In this document: positions 40,412 through 50,500 of the stretch, piece by piece
Layout: each line of letters starts with the position of its first letter
How positions within the stretch are numbered: the first letter of the stretch is position 1
DNA from: Bacillota bacterium
GTDB lineage: Bacteria; Bacillota; Clostridia; Christensenellales; UMGS416
Reading direction: 5' to 3'
Assembly: GCA_023421955.1 (NCBI GenBank)
Contig: JAEZSE010000005.1
Coordinates: 62,001-126,000, forward strand
Length of the DNA: 64,000 nt
Position numbers and translations under genes: made by a program
The notes under the pieces: model-generated
What the model was told of the DNA's origin: nothing
Databases searched by the model: none
What the model saw: the letters and a program-made list of their open reading frames with translations, nothing else

Positions 40412-41735
40412 TGTTCTCCTTTTTGCCCTGTTTCAAATGTGCGATGGCTGGCAAAAGGAATAATACGATGATCAGCCGCAGCACGCAGGCTCCGGCGAAA
40501 AGCAGCTTGTAACGATCGAAATGCACACCCCAGAATGTGAAGCTGATTTCTCCTAGCATGCTGAGCAACTTTCCACCGACGAGATTTGCCAAAGACATGC
40601 CCACGGTTGATGTGATCACCATATACATAGCCACATACATGCTGCGGTTGCGCTGTGGTGTCACCGTGACCAGCATTTGCACCTGCGTCAGATCCACGCC
40701 GCTGAAGAAAACACCGATTGCAAGAGAAAACACGAGCATCGGCCAGAAGGAGCCGGGCACCGCGAAAACCCAAACCAACGGCAACGCGCACAGAACCAGC
40801 CCGCAGCGCCAGAGCACCCAGAAATGGCCATGCTTGTCCAACTGCCGGCCCCACCACTGCACAAACAACACAGCCATCACGCCATAGGCCACCTGGCCGG
40901 TCAGTGTTGTCACAGAGAGGGAAAGCCCCAATTGATCCATGTTGTATTTGTTATAGAAGGGGCCTGGCAGGTTCCATGCGAACATCCAGGCGGTCCAAAA
41001 CAGCAAATACAGCAGAAACCCCTTGTCTTTGAGCACGTTGGAAAAAGACTTGAACAATGGTTCATGCTCCATGACGTGCATCGGTGGGTCGCGAATCCAG
41101 ATAAACATTGCGATATCGGCAACGCCAAACAGGGATACGGCTCCGAATACGATCGCATAACCGGTTAAGCCGGGGAGCAAATCCAGCATAAAGCTGGCCA
41201 GCAGTGCTGCGACAAGGCCGGAGGCCATCTGTATGCTTTGACGCAAGCCCAGATAACGGCCCCGGATATGAATTGGGACGATGTCTCCGAGCCAGGAGAA
41301 GAACGACACGTTCATAAACATGTTTGCCACAGAGGATACGGAGATCAGCCCAATCACAACCCACAACCGAAGCATTGGCTTGTCCATAGGGACGAACAGC
41401 GGCACCAGGGCTACCGGTATCCACAGCGCTCTCTGAATAATGCCGGCGATGACAAACATGGGTTTCCGTTTTTTGGTCCGCTCCATGAGCCAGGATGCAA
41501 AAAACTGCAGAAAGCTGACAGCGACTGGCACAGCCATCAGGATGCTGAACTGCAGGTCGTTGGTGCCCAACGCGCTGGCAAAGCCGGTAAATGGTGCACC
41601 ACCGGAGACGGAGAAAAAAACTGAGCCGAGAGCGATGGCATATATGAACAGATTGAGATCCCGCCTCAACCTTGGGTCAGAGATACCATTTTGGTCATAC
41701 AGGGACCTGAGAGGATTGGACATGCGTTTTTTCAC
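40359..41735 (-). CDS. MFS transporter
   Basis: A 458-residue permease with about 12 membrane helices in two halves around a central loop. Conserved pieces include WLMERTKKRKPMF and the IRGRYLGLRQSIQ loop typical of MFS_1-type carriers. The C-terminal tail is hydrophilic. Substrate unknown. GTG 41735 has GAGGTG six bases upstream; a GTG at 41744 overlaps that site. It overlaps pepF, so peptide or amino-acid handling is conceivable but unproven. Confidence 0.85.
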   Translation of the reverse strand: MKKRMSNPLRSLYDQNGISDPRLRRDLNLFIYAIALGSVFFSVSGGAPFTGFASALGTNDLQFSILMAVPVAVSFLQFFASWLMERTKKRKPMFVIAGIIQRALWIPVALVPLFVPMDKPMLRLWVVIGLISVSSVANMFMNVSFFSWLGDIVPIHIRGRYLGLRQSIQMASGLVAALLASFMLDLLPGLTGYAIVFGAVSLFGVADIAMFIWIRDPPMHVMEHEPLFKSFSNVLKDKGFLLYLLFWTAWMFAWNLPGPFYNKYNMDQLGLSLSVTTLTGQVAYGVMAVLFVQWWGRQLDKHGHFWVLWRCGLVLCALPLVWVFAVPGSFWPMLVFSLAIGVFFSGVDLTQVQMLVTVTPQRNRSMYVAMYMVITSTVGMSLANLVGGKLLSMLGEISFTFWGVHFDRYKLLFAGACVLRLIIVLFLLPAIAHLKQGKKENNETNSEGVDSNAGKETA

Positions 41736-41796
41736 GAGAGACACCTCAAAACATCCGGTCGATGGTGATATCTATGAACTCAATTGTTGCGGGCAC

Positions 41797-42948
41797 TCAA
41801 TCAGCTTGAGCCCCATCATGCTTCAATGCTTTTCCCCAACTGTCGGAATCCCGCAGCGTGATGCCGCACAAATCAAAGATCTCACCACCGCGATCCAGAT
41901 GGTCCAGCACGCTGCGGCGCAGCGTTGTATCCCGCGGCGCGGTTTCACGGGTAACTCCTTCGCCAAAGACGAAGCTCCACAAAAAGCTCACGCTGCCTGC
42001 CGTTGGCATGCGGTAAAACTCGTCCTGAAAAGCAAGAATATTGCTGCCGGCCGGCAAAAACTCCGTTAATTGCGCTGTGAAAAGCCATGTGTGGCAGTAA
42101 AGGGCTTTCGGGCGAATCCGGGGGAAGTGGGTTTGATAAAACTGCTCAGCCATGGCAATGGAGACTCTGCATTCATCCGGTGTGAATGAGCCATCCTTTG
42201 GGATATGCAGGTCCAGCACCCAGTCGCCTTTCTCAAGGACAAGCTCCCACTGGCTTTTTGGTAACGTCACTACATCCTTTAGAACATAGCCTTCCCGGTG
42301 CAGGGGGTTGCCGGTCCAGGAATCATCGGTTTCGGTAAACACACCTCTCCATGACGTATCAAAGCGGCCACCAGCACCATTGGCCCAGCCGTCCTCACGC
42401 AAGTCCAGATCCGGGTCGCAGAGCATGACAAACTCTCCATCGGCCTTACGGCGAAACAAACGCTCCGCCCTGGGATACTGGATTGCCATATACTGTATGC
42501 GGCCCAGGCGAAACAATTCGGCGCTCAGGTGGCGCCAGATCCAACCAAACCCTGTATAAACCCATCGGCCTGTTGCGTCGTACTTCTCCAAAAACATAAA
42601 AGGCAGTTGGGCCATCGTGTGGTCAAATATCTGCTCCGGAATGCCCATCTCCTGATACCGTCGGAGAGTCCATGGAAGCGCGCTCAAATACGACAGATAA
42701 TAAAACTGCGATGGTTCGGGCATTGCCTGGGTAACAACCTCATCCATCGGAAGAGGGTCCCAGGACCGGTGCCATTGATTGTGTTCACCGTGCAGCCGCT
42801 GCTCAGCCAGAAAAAGATCCTTCAGGCGGTGGTCCGCCGAGATGCGCCGCGCCGCCTCACAAAGCACTTCTGACATGTCTTCGCGTGCACCAATCCTCAC
42901 AAGCCAGTATCGCAGTGTCTGTTCGGAAAGGAAATTGCAGTGTTCCAT
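41797..42948 (-). CDS. Acyltransferase-domain protein (NAT_N/GNAT_C type)
   Basis: A 383-residue protein not similar to ordinary GNATs. It resembles the two-domain family annotated as acyltransferase domain-containing protein. The N-terminal half (about 1-140) is helical with FYYLSYLSALPWTLRRYQEMGIP; the C-terminal half has LGRIQYMAIQYP, WVLDLHIPKDGSFTPDECRVS and ALYCHTWLFTAQLTEFLPAGSNILAF, the GNAT_C-type core. Acyl donor and acceptor are unknown. ATG 42948 follows CCGGAG by six bases; the frame extends to 43008 without a better site. It stands between the MFS gene and divergent manA. Confidence 0.7.
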   Translation of the reverse strand: MEHCNFLSEQTLRYWLVRIGAREDMSEVLCEAARRISADHRLKDLFLAEQRLHGEHNQWHRSWDPLPMDEVVTQAMPEPSQFYYLSYLSALPWTLRRYQEMGIPEQIFDHTMAQLPFMFLEKYDATGRWVYTGFGWIWRHLSAELFRLGRIQYMAIQYPRAERLFRRKADGEFVMLCDPDLDLREDGWANGAGGRFDTSWRGVFTETDDSWTGNPLHREGYVLKDVVTLPKSQWELVLEKGDWVLDLHIPKDGSFTPDECRVSIAMAEQFYQTHFPRIRPKALYCHTWLFTAQLTEFLPAGSNILAFQDEFYRMPTAGSVSFLWSFVFGEGVTRETAPRDTTLRRSVLDHLDRGGEIFDLCGITLRDSDSWGKALKHDGAQAD

Positions 42949-43108
42949 ACATGACTCCGGATAGTATAATCCATGCATCATTATATCAACCGCAGATAGT
43001 TTCAACAAGGAATCCAGAAAGATTCCTTCCGCTTATTCTTGGCTTATAAAGCTGTTGATCCTACCATATCATGGTCAAATGATGTAACATGTCACTGAGG
43101 TGAGCGCA

Positions 43109-44065
43109 ATGCGGCCTGTCGCGATGCACAATGCTCCGGTGAAGCTCGTTCCGAAGTACCTCTCTTATATTTGGGGAGGCACACTACTGCGGGATTCGCT
43201 GGGTAAGAATATCCCTTCCGATGACACTGGTGAAAGTTGGGAGGTCTCGGCTCACTCTAAGGGCCAGTCCTTGATCGCGACCGGCCCAGACGCAGGCATG
43301 CCGTTGGAGCAATATGCACAGGGTGGGTCCTTTTATGGCGCCGCGCAGTATAACGAATTCCCGCTGTTGATCAAGCTGCTGGGTGCCTCGGCCAATCTTT
43401 CCGCGCAGGTGCACCCCGGTGATGACAACTGCCGCCCCGGAGAGTCCGGCAAAGCTGAGGCCTGGGTGGTGCTGACTTGCCCGGAGGGTGCTGAGCTTAT
43501 CTATGGCATAGAAGGCACAGTGGAGGAATTCACTGCGGCGGTGCGGACTGGCGCAATAGAAAGCAAATTGCACAGGCTTGCTGTTAAACCCGGTGACGTG
43601 CTCGATATCCCCGCTGGCATGGTGCATGCGCTCACGGCGGGTATCGTGGCATATGAGGTGCAGCAGAATTCGGATACGACCTACCGGCTCTATGATTGGG
43701 GCAGGGTGGATGCCGCCACCGGAGCGCCCCGTGAGCTGCATATTGATGAAGCCCTTCGGGTAGTGAGGGCTTATCCGGGCTTTGGCCCTGTGTCAGGAAC
43801 CGTGACAGTTGAGAACAATTGCATTCGCACCCGATATATCAACAATCCCCATTTCAAACTGGAAAAGCTGGAGATCAGCAGTCCTTTTGTTGATCACGGC
43901 CATCATGGTTTTGCCGCCTACACAGCCATTGATGGCAGCGGTTCAGTCTGGAAAGATGGCGCGAAATGCTTTGACGTCGCCCTCGGCGACACCTTCGTAA
44001 GCCCAGCCGCTGCCGGGGCTGTGGAACTGGATGGCAGGATGGCAATGTTGAAGTCGTATGTATAG
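43109..44065 (+). CDS. manA: Mannose-6-phosphate isomerase, class I
   Basis: A 318-residue zinc isomerase linking mannose-6-phosphate and fructose-6-phosphate. Zinc ligands: LSAQVHPGDD (Gln, His), AEAWVVL (Glu) and VHALTAGIVAYEVQQNSDTTYRLYDWGR (His and the signature Arg). It is of the short Firmicutes type. GTG 43100 is in frame, but GAGGTGA precedes ATG 43109 at the right distance. Confidence 0.93.
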   Translation: MRPVAMHNAPVKLVPKYLSYIWGGTLLRDSLGKNIPSDDTGESWEVSAHSKGQSLIATGPDAGMPLEQYAQGGSFYGAAQYNEFPLLIKLLGASANLSAQVHPGDDNCRPGESGKAEAWVVLTCPEGAELIYGIEGTVEEFTAAVRTGAIESKLHRLAVKPGDVLDIPAGMVHALTAGIVAYEVQQNSDTTYRLYDWGRVDAATGAPRELHIDEALRVVRAYPGFGPVSGTVTVENNCIRTRYINNPHFKLEKLEISSPFVDHGHHGFAAYTAIDGSGSVWKDGAKCFDVALGDTFVSPAAAGAVELDGRMAMLKSYV

Positions 44066-44081
44066 TCCATAACGCATTTTG

Positions 44082-44110
44082 GTAGGGGCGGGGTTCCACA
44101 CCCGCCCCAC
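44082..44110. repeat. REP-like palindrome, GTAGGGGCGG type
   Basis: GTAGGGGCGG at 44082-44091 opens an inverted repeat (GGGGCGGG at 44085-44092, CCCGCCCC at 44101-44108). It shares its first 10 bases with the element at 25536 and, like it, lies between genes. It may also stop transcription after manA. The rest of 44111-44258 shows no gene. Confidence 0.5.
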
Positions 44111-44258
44111 ATCTGTATTCAAGCCAAGTAAATGAGGGAGGTACTGCCGAAGCAGCGGAGGGAGTATTGTCAATTTCTTGCCCATTCTGCTGCATTTGGC
44201 ACACCAGATATAGTACAATCAATATATCCACTGATTCCCACCGACAGGAGGGACGCTG

Positions 44259-47200
44259 ATGCTGCTCAGATTTGTGGCTGGCCGGGCCGGTTCCGGCAAA
44301 TCCACATGGGTTTATGATGCGGTCAGACGAGACATGGAGACCGGCTCCAAGCCGGTCTATGTGGTCGTGCCGGAGCAATACACACTACAAACAGAGAAGG
44401 AACTGCTGGCAGCGCTTGGCAAGAAGGGTTTTTTACAGGCCCGTGTGACCAGCCCCACCCGCCTGGCTGAGGAGGTCTTTGCCCAGGTGGAGCAGAGCCG
44501 ACGCACCGCTGTAGGAGAGTCAGGCCTGGCGATGGCTCTGCGGGCGGCTGCCTCGCGCATCGCGGGTGAACTGGATGCCTTCCGGCCAGTGCTTGCTTTT
44601 CAGGGCTTTTCACAGGGTATGGTGCGGCTAATAACCGAATTGAAGCGATATGATGTAGCGCCGGAAGAGCTTCTCACGGCTTCCCAAACGGCAAAAGGCG
44701 CGCTCAAAGCAAAGGTGAAGGACATCGCCACGATTTATCGGGAATATGGTGCGTTCCTGGAAGCCCGCAGCTTTATGGACAGTGCGGACCGGTTCAATGG
44801 CTTCATTGATGCCATTGCCAGGGCCGAGTTCCTTCGGGGCTGCGCTTTTTATTTCGACGGATTTGACACGCTCTCTCCGCAGCATTGCCGGATGATCGGC
44901 GAGTTGCTGGCTTTGGCGGATTCTGTGACTGTGACGTTGGACTATGACGGCTTTGAAAGCTCGGACACTGGTCTGTTCCGGGCTGCCCAATGGAACATTT
45001 CGCGTTTAAGCGCCATTGCGGAGGGGCTGGGTGCGGGCATCAAGTGGACTCATTTGCGCGCCGGAGAGCGGCAGAGGGCCATGCCGCCAGATGTGGCCCA
45101 TTTGGAGCGGGCGCTGTTTGCGTGGCCAACGGATCCAAAACGGGCAGAGGGCGGTGTCACGCTGTGCAAGGCCTCATGCCCAGAGGAAGAGGTCGAGGCC
45201 GCTGGTGTTTGGATTGTGGAGAATGTGCGGCGCGAGGGCGTGCGCTGGCGGGAGGTGGCTGTGCAGTGCGGCGACCTCAACGCTTATGGGCCCATCGTGA
45301 GCAGGGTGTTTACCCGATGCGGCATCCCGGTGTTCATTGACAGCCGCAAGGCCATCATCGGCCACCCGGCGGTGCGCTTCATCCTATCGTTGATTCGCGT
45401 GGTTGAGCGGGATTACCGCGTAGACGATGTGCTGCGGTTGGTCAAGACCGGCTTTGCGGGTGTAGGTGCAGAAGCGGCGGACAGGCTGGAGGTCTGGCTC
45501 ACCGCTTTTGCTCCCCTCGGAGCCCGTATGTGGGCCCGGGATTGGGAAAAGGGGCAGGACTCCTTTGACCTTTTGGAGCTCAACAAAAGCCGAAAAGCCA
45601 TCTATGAGCTTGCACAGGCGCTGGTCAAGCGGGCAGGCGGCAAAAAAGCACCGGGGAGCAGTTGGGCAAAGGCGCTGTATGGGCTGCTTGCCGACCACAA
45701 GCTGGATGAACGGCTGGATGCTCAGGCGGCATCGCTCAAGCGGGAGGGGCTTCTGGAGGAAGCCGCAGTGAGTGAGCGGGTTTGGAACGCTGTCATCGAT
45801 CTGATCGATCAATTGGATGAGATCATTGGCGATGAGGAGCTGGATGCCGCCGGGTTCCGGGCCATTCTGCAAAGCGGTTTGGAAGCCGTGGAGGAGGGCA
45901 TCCTGCCCACCGGTGTGGATCAGGTGCAGGTGGGCAGCATTGGCCGGGCGAAATACAGCGGGTTGAAATATATGTTGATCCTGGGCGCTTCCGACGGCAG
46001 CCTGTCCGCAGTGGCCCCGGAAAGCGGCAGTATTTTGACCGGCCGTGATATCGACACGCTGGCGGCGCTGGGCGTGGAGGTGGGCCGGGGCAGCGCGCTC
46101 AAGGAATCTCAGCGGCGGTTTGCGCTGTATCAGTCCATTGCGAAAGGCGCTTCCGGCCTCTATATGAGTTGGTCTGAGCAGGGAGATGGTAAACCGGACC
46201 GCATTGTGGAGCGCATCAGGGAGTTGCTGAGGTTGGCACCAAGTGATGTGCTGGATGCCTCCGAACTGGCGGCCCAGCCTGCCACGGCGGCTGGTGGCTT
46301 TGCCCGGTTGCCGATCAGGCTGCGGTTGGCGGCGGAAGGCACAGAACCTGGTGAAGACCTTCTACACGAACTGAAATGGTATCTGTCTGAACCAGACTAC
46401 CGAAGCCGTGTAATGGGGCTCATGCAAGGCGTTACTGGCGAAGTGCCGCAGGAATACTTGCCGGCAGTGGGACTGGCACTGGGCAACGCCACTGCCATGT
46501 CAGCCAGCCAGCTGGAGGCTTATTGGAATTGCCCGTTCCGCCATTTCGTGGATTATGTGCTGGTTCCCCAACCATGGCGGCAACACGGTGTGGAGAGCGC
46601 TGACGCTGGCCTTTTCATGCACGCGGCAATGGAGCGCTTCAGCCAGCGGCTGCAGGCCATCCGGTTTGATCTCAGCAAACTGGACGGAGGCCAGGTGGCC
46701 GCGATGATGGCGGGGGAGACTGCCAGGTTGGCCGAAGAGTTTCAATATGGCTTGCTCAAAGGCTCTGCCAGACTCAGCTGGATAGGCGGCAATTTGCAGC
46801 GCACCTGCGCGGTGGCGGCGGCGACGTTTGCCCGGCAGCTCATGAGTGGCGATTTCGTGCCATATGGGCAGGAGGTGCGATTTGGCAAGGGCAGCTTCCC
46901 TCCGGCAGCGCTTCCGATGCCCGATGGCTCCCATTGCTATTTGCAGGGCCGTATCGACCGCATGGATGTGTGGCATGCAGGTGATACCGACTTCCTGCGC
47001 GTGATCGACTACAAAAGTGGCCGTGCCACCATCGATGTGCACGATGCGGTGAACGGTCTTGACATGCAGACATGGCTTTATCTCTATGCCCTGCGGCAGC
47101 TCTGGGCCCGTGTGGGCGGCAGGCCGGCAGTGGCAGCTGGGGCATTCATCTTTCCGCTGATCGATCCGTGGGTGGAGGAAGGCGATGAGGAAGAGCAGGA

Positions 47201-47591
47201 GCGCCGGAAAGAGCTGCGGATGCGGGGCTGGTGCCTGAACGACACCGTCGTGATCACCGCAATGGATCGCAACGCTGACGGCGGCAAGTCGGAGCTGTAT
47301 GGCTTCAACGCGTCCCGAAAATCAGGTGTGCACGACAGCAAAGCCGTGGATAAGGCGCTGGATCTGATTGCCGGCAACGCAAGGGAGTCCATCGCAAGCA
47401 TCCGGAAGGGGCATGTCGGGGTCAAGCCATGGCGCAGCGGCAAGGAGACAGCCTGCGGCAGTTGCCCCTATGGCGCGTTGTGCCGGTTTGATGTGTGCGA
47501 CCCCAAACGGTATCGGACTCTGCTGGATGATGAAACGATTGACCAAATGCTGGCGGGAAAGGGGGAAAGCGGCGATGAAATGGACCGGTGA
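44259..47591 (+). CDS. addB: ATP-dependent helicase/nuclease AddB
   Basis: AddB partners with AddA to resect double-strand breaks for recombination. The 1110-residue protein has Walker A GRAGSGKSTWV, a helicase-like body, and a C-terminal RecB-type nuclease with FLRVIDYKSGRATID. Four Cys for the 4Fe-4S staple are present: WNCPF before the nuclease core, and CGSCPYGALC after it. CAGGAGG precedes ATG 44259. The end overlaps addA by 17 bases. Confidence 0.96.
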   Translation: MLLRFVAGRAGSGKSTWVYDAVRRDMETGSKPVYVVVPEQYTLQTEKELLAALGKKGFLQARVTSPTRLAEEVFAQVEQSRRTAVGESGLAMALRAAASRIAGELDAFRPVLAFQGFSQGMVRLITELKRYDVAPEELLTASQTAKGALKAKVKDIATIYREYGAFLEARSFMDSADRFNGFIDAIARAEFLRGCAFYFDGFDTLSPQHCRMIGELLALADSVTVTLDYDGFESSDTGLFRAAQWNISRLSAIAEGLGAGIKWTHLRAGERQRAMPPDVAHLERALFAWPTDPKRAEGGVTLCKASCPEEEVEAAGVWIVENVRREGVRWREVAVQCGDLNAYGPIVSRVFTRCGIPVFIDSRKAIIGHPAVRFILSLIRVVERDYRVDDVLRLVKTGFAGVGAEAADRLEVWLTAFAPLGARMWARDWEKGQDSFDLLELNKSRKAIYELAQALVKRAGGKKAPGSSWAKALYGLLADHKLDERLDAQAASLKREGLLEEAAVSERVWNAVIDLIDQLDEIIGDEELDAAGFRAILQSGLEAVEEGILPTGVDQVQVGSIGRAKYSGLKYMLILGASDGSLSAVAPESGSILTGRDIDTLAALGVEVGRGSALKESQRRFALYQSIAKGASGLYMSWSEQGDGKPDRIVERIRELLRLAPSDVLDASELAAQPATAAGGFARLPIRLRLAAEGTEPGEDLLHELKWYLSEPDYRSRVMGLMQGVTGEVPQEYLPAVGLALGNATAMSASQLEAYWNCPFRHFVDYVLVPQPWRQHGVESADAGLFMHAAMERFSQRLQAIRFDLSKLDGGQVAAMMAGETARLAEEFQYGLLKGSARLSWIGGNLQRTCAVAAATFARQLMSGDFVPYGQEVRFGKGSFPPAALPMPDGSHCYLQGRIDRMDVWHAGDTDFLRVIDYKSGRATIDVHDAVNGLDMQTWLYLYALRQLWARVGGRPAVAAGAFIFPLIDPWVEEGDEEEQERRKELRMRGWCLNDTVVITAMDRNADGGKSELYGFNASRKSGVHDSKAVDKALDLIAGNARESIASIRKGHVGVKPWRSGKETACGSCPYGALCRFDVCDPKRYRTLLDDETIDQMLAGKGESGDEMDR

Positions 47592-50500
47592 GCAAAACCA
47601 GGTGATCCGGCAGCGCGGCTGCAACCTCATTGTTTCCGCGGCAGCGGGATCCGGCAAGACGGCCGTGTTGGTGGAGCGCATTTGCACGCTGGTGTTGGAG
47701 GAAAGGGCAGACCTGGAGCGGATGCTGATCGCCACCTTTACTAGGGCTGCTGCGGCGGAGATGCGGGAACGCATCGTGCAGCGCTTGATCAAGGCCATTA
47801 ATGACAATCCGGCTGATGCAAGAAGAATCAACGACCAGCTCGTCAAGATCGACCGGGCGATGATCGGCACGCTCCATTCCTTTTGCGGTGAGATCTTGCG
47901 CCAGCACTACAACACCGCTGGCATCGAGCCCACATTCAAAACTGAAGATGACAGCATCACCCAGGGCATTTTCGACGAAGCGCTGGAGGCCACCCTCGAC
48001 GATTGCTTCGAGGTAGGCAATGCCGGCTTTATCGCACTGGCAGACTGCTGGGGCGGCAGGGCTGGCGGTGGATTGGCGGACTTGGTCAGAAAGGTCTATC
48101 ACAATGCACGCAACCAACCGAATCCAATGCAATGGCTTGCAGCCAAAGTTGAGTGTTTTGATTTTGCCGATGCCACAACCACACCCTGGTATGCAGTGCT
48201 TTATAACAAGCTTTCGCAAAACCTGGCACTGGCCGCTGAAGCGCTGGAGGAGGCAATCCGGATCGCTTCGCACCCACAAGGGCCTCAGAGCTACCTGGTG
48301 AGGCTTGCCGAAGAACTCTGTGCTGTGCGGTCACTGGCCGTGTTGTGTGAGCAGGGTGATTTGGAGGAGCTTAGTCAGGCATTGGCAAACCCCGGTTTGT
48401 TTGGCCGCTTGCCTGCCTGGAAGGATCCAAACGGCACTGGCCTGGGCGAGCTTGCCAAAGAGCAGCGGGAGGAAGCCAAGAAGCTTCTGAAGAAGGTGCG
48501 AGAAAACCCTGTTGTCTGCGACCTCGTGGGTGCAGCGGAGCGCACCCGTGCGATGCTGCCGCAGATGAGGGCCCTTTGCCAGCTGGTGGAGGCGTTCGAT
48601 CAACGGTATACCGTCGAAAAGCGTTATGCCAATGTGCTGGACTTTTCTGATCTGGAGCATCTGGCGCTTGCCGTGCTTGATGACGAAGCCGTACGGGAAG
48701 AAGTTCGCGAGAGTTTCGATTTCGTATTTGTGGACGAATACCAGGACATCAGCCCCATCCAGGACGAGCTGCTACGGCGGGTGAGCCGCCCCGGTGCGTT
48801 CTTCTGCGTGGGTGATGTGAAACAGAGTATCTACCGTTTCCGCTCGGCGGAGCCTGAGATCTTCATTCGCAGGTTGCTCGAGGCCAGCCGAATGCCAGGA
48901 GCTACCGAGCAGCGAATCGACCTCAGCCGCAATTTCCGCAGCGCCAACCGCGTGGTTGAGCTGGCCAACTACCTTTTCGAGAACCTCATGTCGCGGCAGC
49001 TGGGCGGCGTGGACTATGCCGGTGGGGAGGCATTGGTGCTTGGAGCGCCGCAGCCCGATGTGGTGATGAGAGAATGCGCCAACGAACTGATGCTGATCGA
49101 CAACGAGGGCAAAGGCGAGGAGGAACTGACCCGACTGGAGGAATTGGCGCAGATCGAGCGCGAAGCCACCATGGCGGCGGGTCGCATCCAGGCGCTGCTG
49201 GGCACCGACATCTGGGATGGCAAGGCCAACACGTTCCGCAAGGTGCGGCCTAATGACATCGTGGTGCTGCTGCGCACCGTATCTGGTGTGGCTGCCGAAT
49301 ATGCAGAGGTGTTCCGCCGGGCTGGTTTGCCGGTCTATGCCGAGGCGGAGGGAGGCTTTGCCGGCGAGCTGGAGGTGGAGCTGCTCATAAACCTGCTGCG
49401 GCTCATCGATAACTCCCAGCGGGATTATGAGCTCATCACAAGTATGCACTCACCATTTGGGCAGTTTTCTCTGGAGGACTTGCTGGAGATGCGGGGCTTG
49501 TTCCGCGAGGGCAGCTTCACCGGCGCGGTGGCCCAATACCGCGCACAATACGATACAGATCTTTCCGAAAGAGTTGGCGCGTTTCTCGATCAACTGAGCC
49601 GTTGGCGCGCCGTCGCAATGCATGCCGACGTGGAGAAGCTCATTTATCGTGTGTGTGACGACGCAGGCTTTCTCGACTACGCCGGCACATTGCCGCAGGG
49701 CGAACGCAGGCAGGCCAACATCAAGCAGCTGGCAGAGATTGGCCGTGCGTATTCGGGCAGGCTTTATGACTTCATCCACGAGTTCGCCGCATTGGCCGCC
49801 ACCGTCCGGCCCCGCTCAGCCGGCCAGGCCGCCGGAGCCGTCACGATCATGAGTGTGCACAAATCCAAGGGACTGGAGTTCCCCATCGTAATCCTCACGA
49901 ACGTGGGCAAGACGATGAACATGCTGGACATGACCGACAGCATGCTGATCCATGGCGAGTTGGGCCTGGGGCCCCGTTATTTCAACGCCGCCAAGCGCAC
50001 CCGCGCCGACACACTGGCCCGCGCGGCTTTGGCGGAGCGCATCCGGCAAGACACACTGAGCGAAGAAATGCGTATGCTTTATGTGGCGGTCACAAGGGCC
50101 CGCGAACGGTTGATCATTGTGGGCACCGTGCCCAACCTTGTCAAGAGGCTGCGAAAATGGGTGCTGCCCTTGTCGCCCGCAGGGCTGTCCAGCCGGGCGC
50201 GCAGCTGGGTGGACTGGCTGGGGGCAATGGCTGTGCGCACACATTCTGGCGTGGATGCATTTGCTCCTTACGGGCTGGATGCCGCACCCATTCCTGGCAA
50301 CCCTAAGGACTGGCAGATCACCTTGTTGCCCGGTGCGGAAATACGAGCCCTTCGCCCGGCGCAGGTGGACCGAGCCACGGCGATGGAGCGGTTGCTGGCT
50401 GCTGCGAAGGAAACGGCGGCTTCACAGGAGCTATCGGAAGCATATGCCTGGCGCTACCCGTGGGGTGATGTGTCGGCACTGCCCGGCAAGGTTTCGGCCA

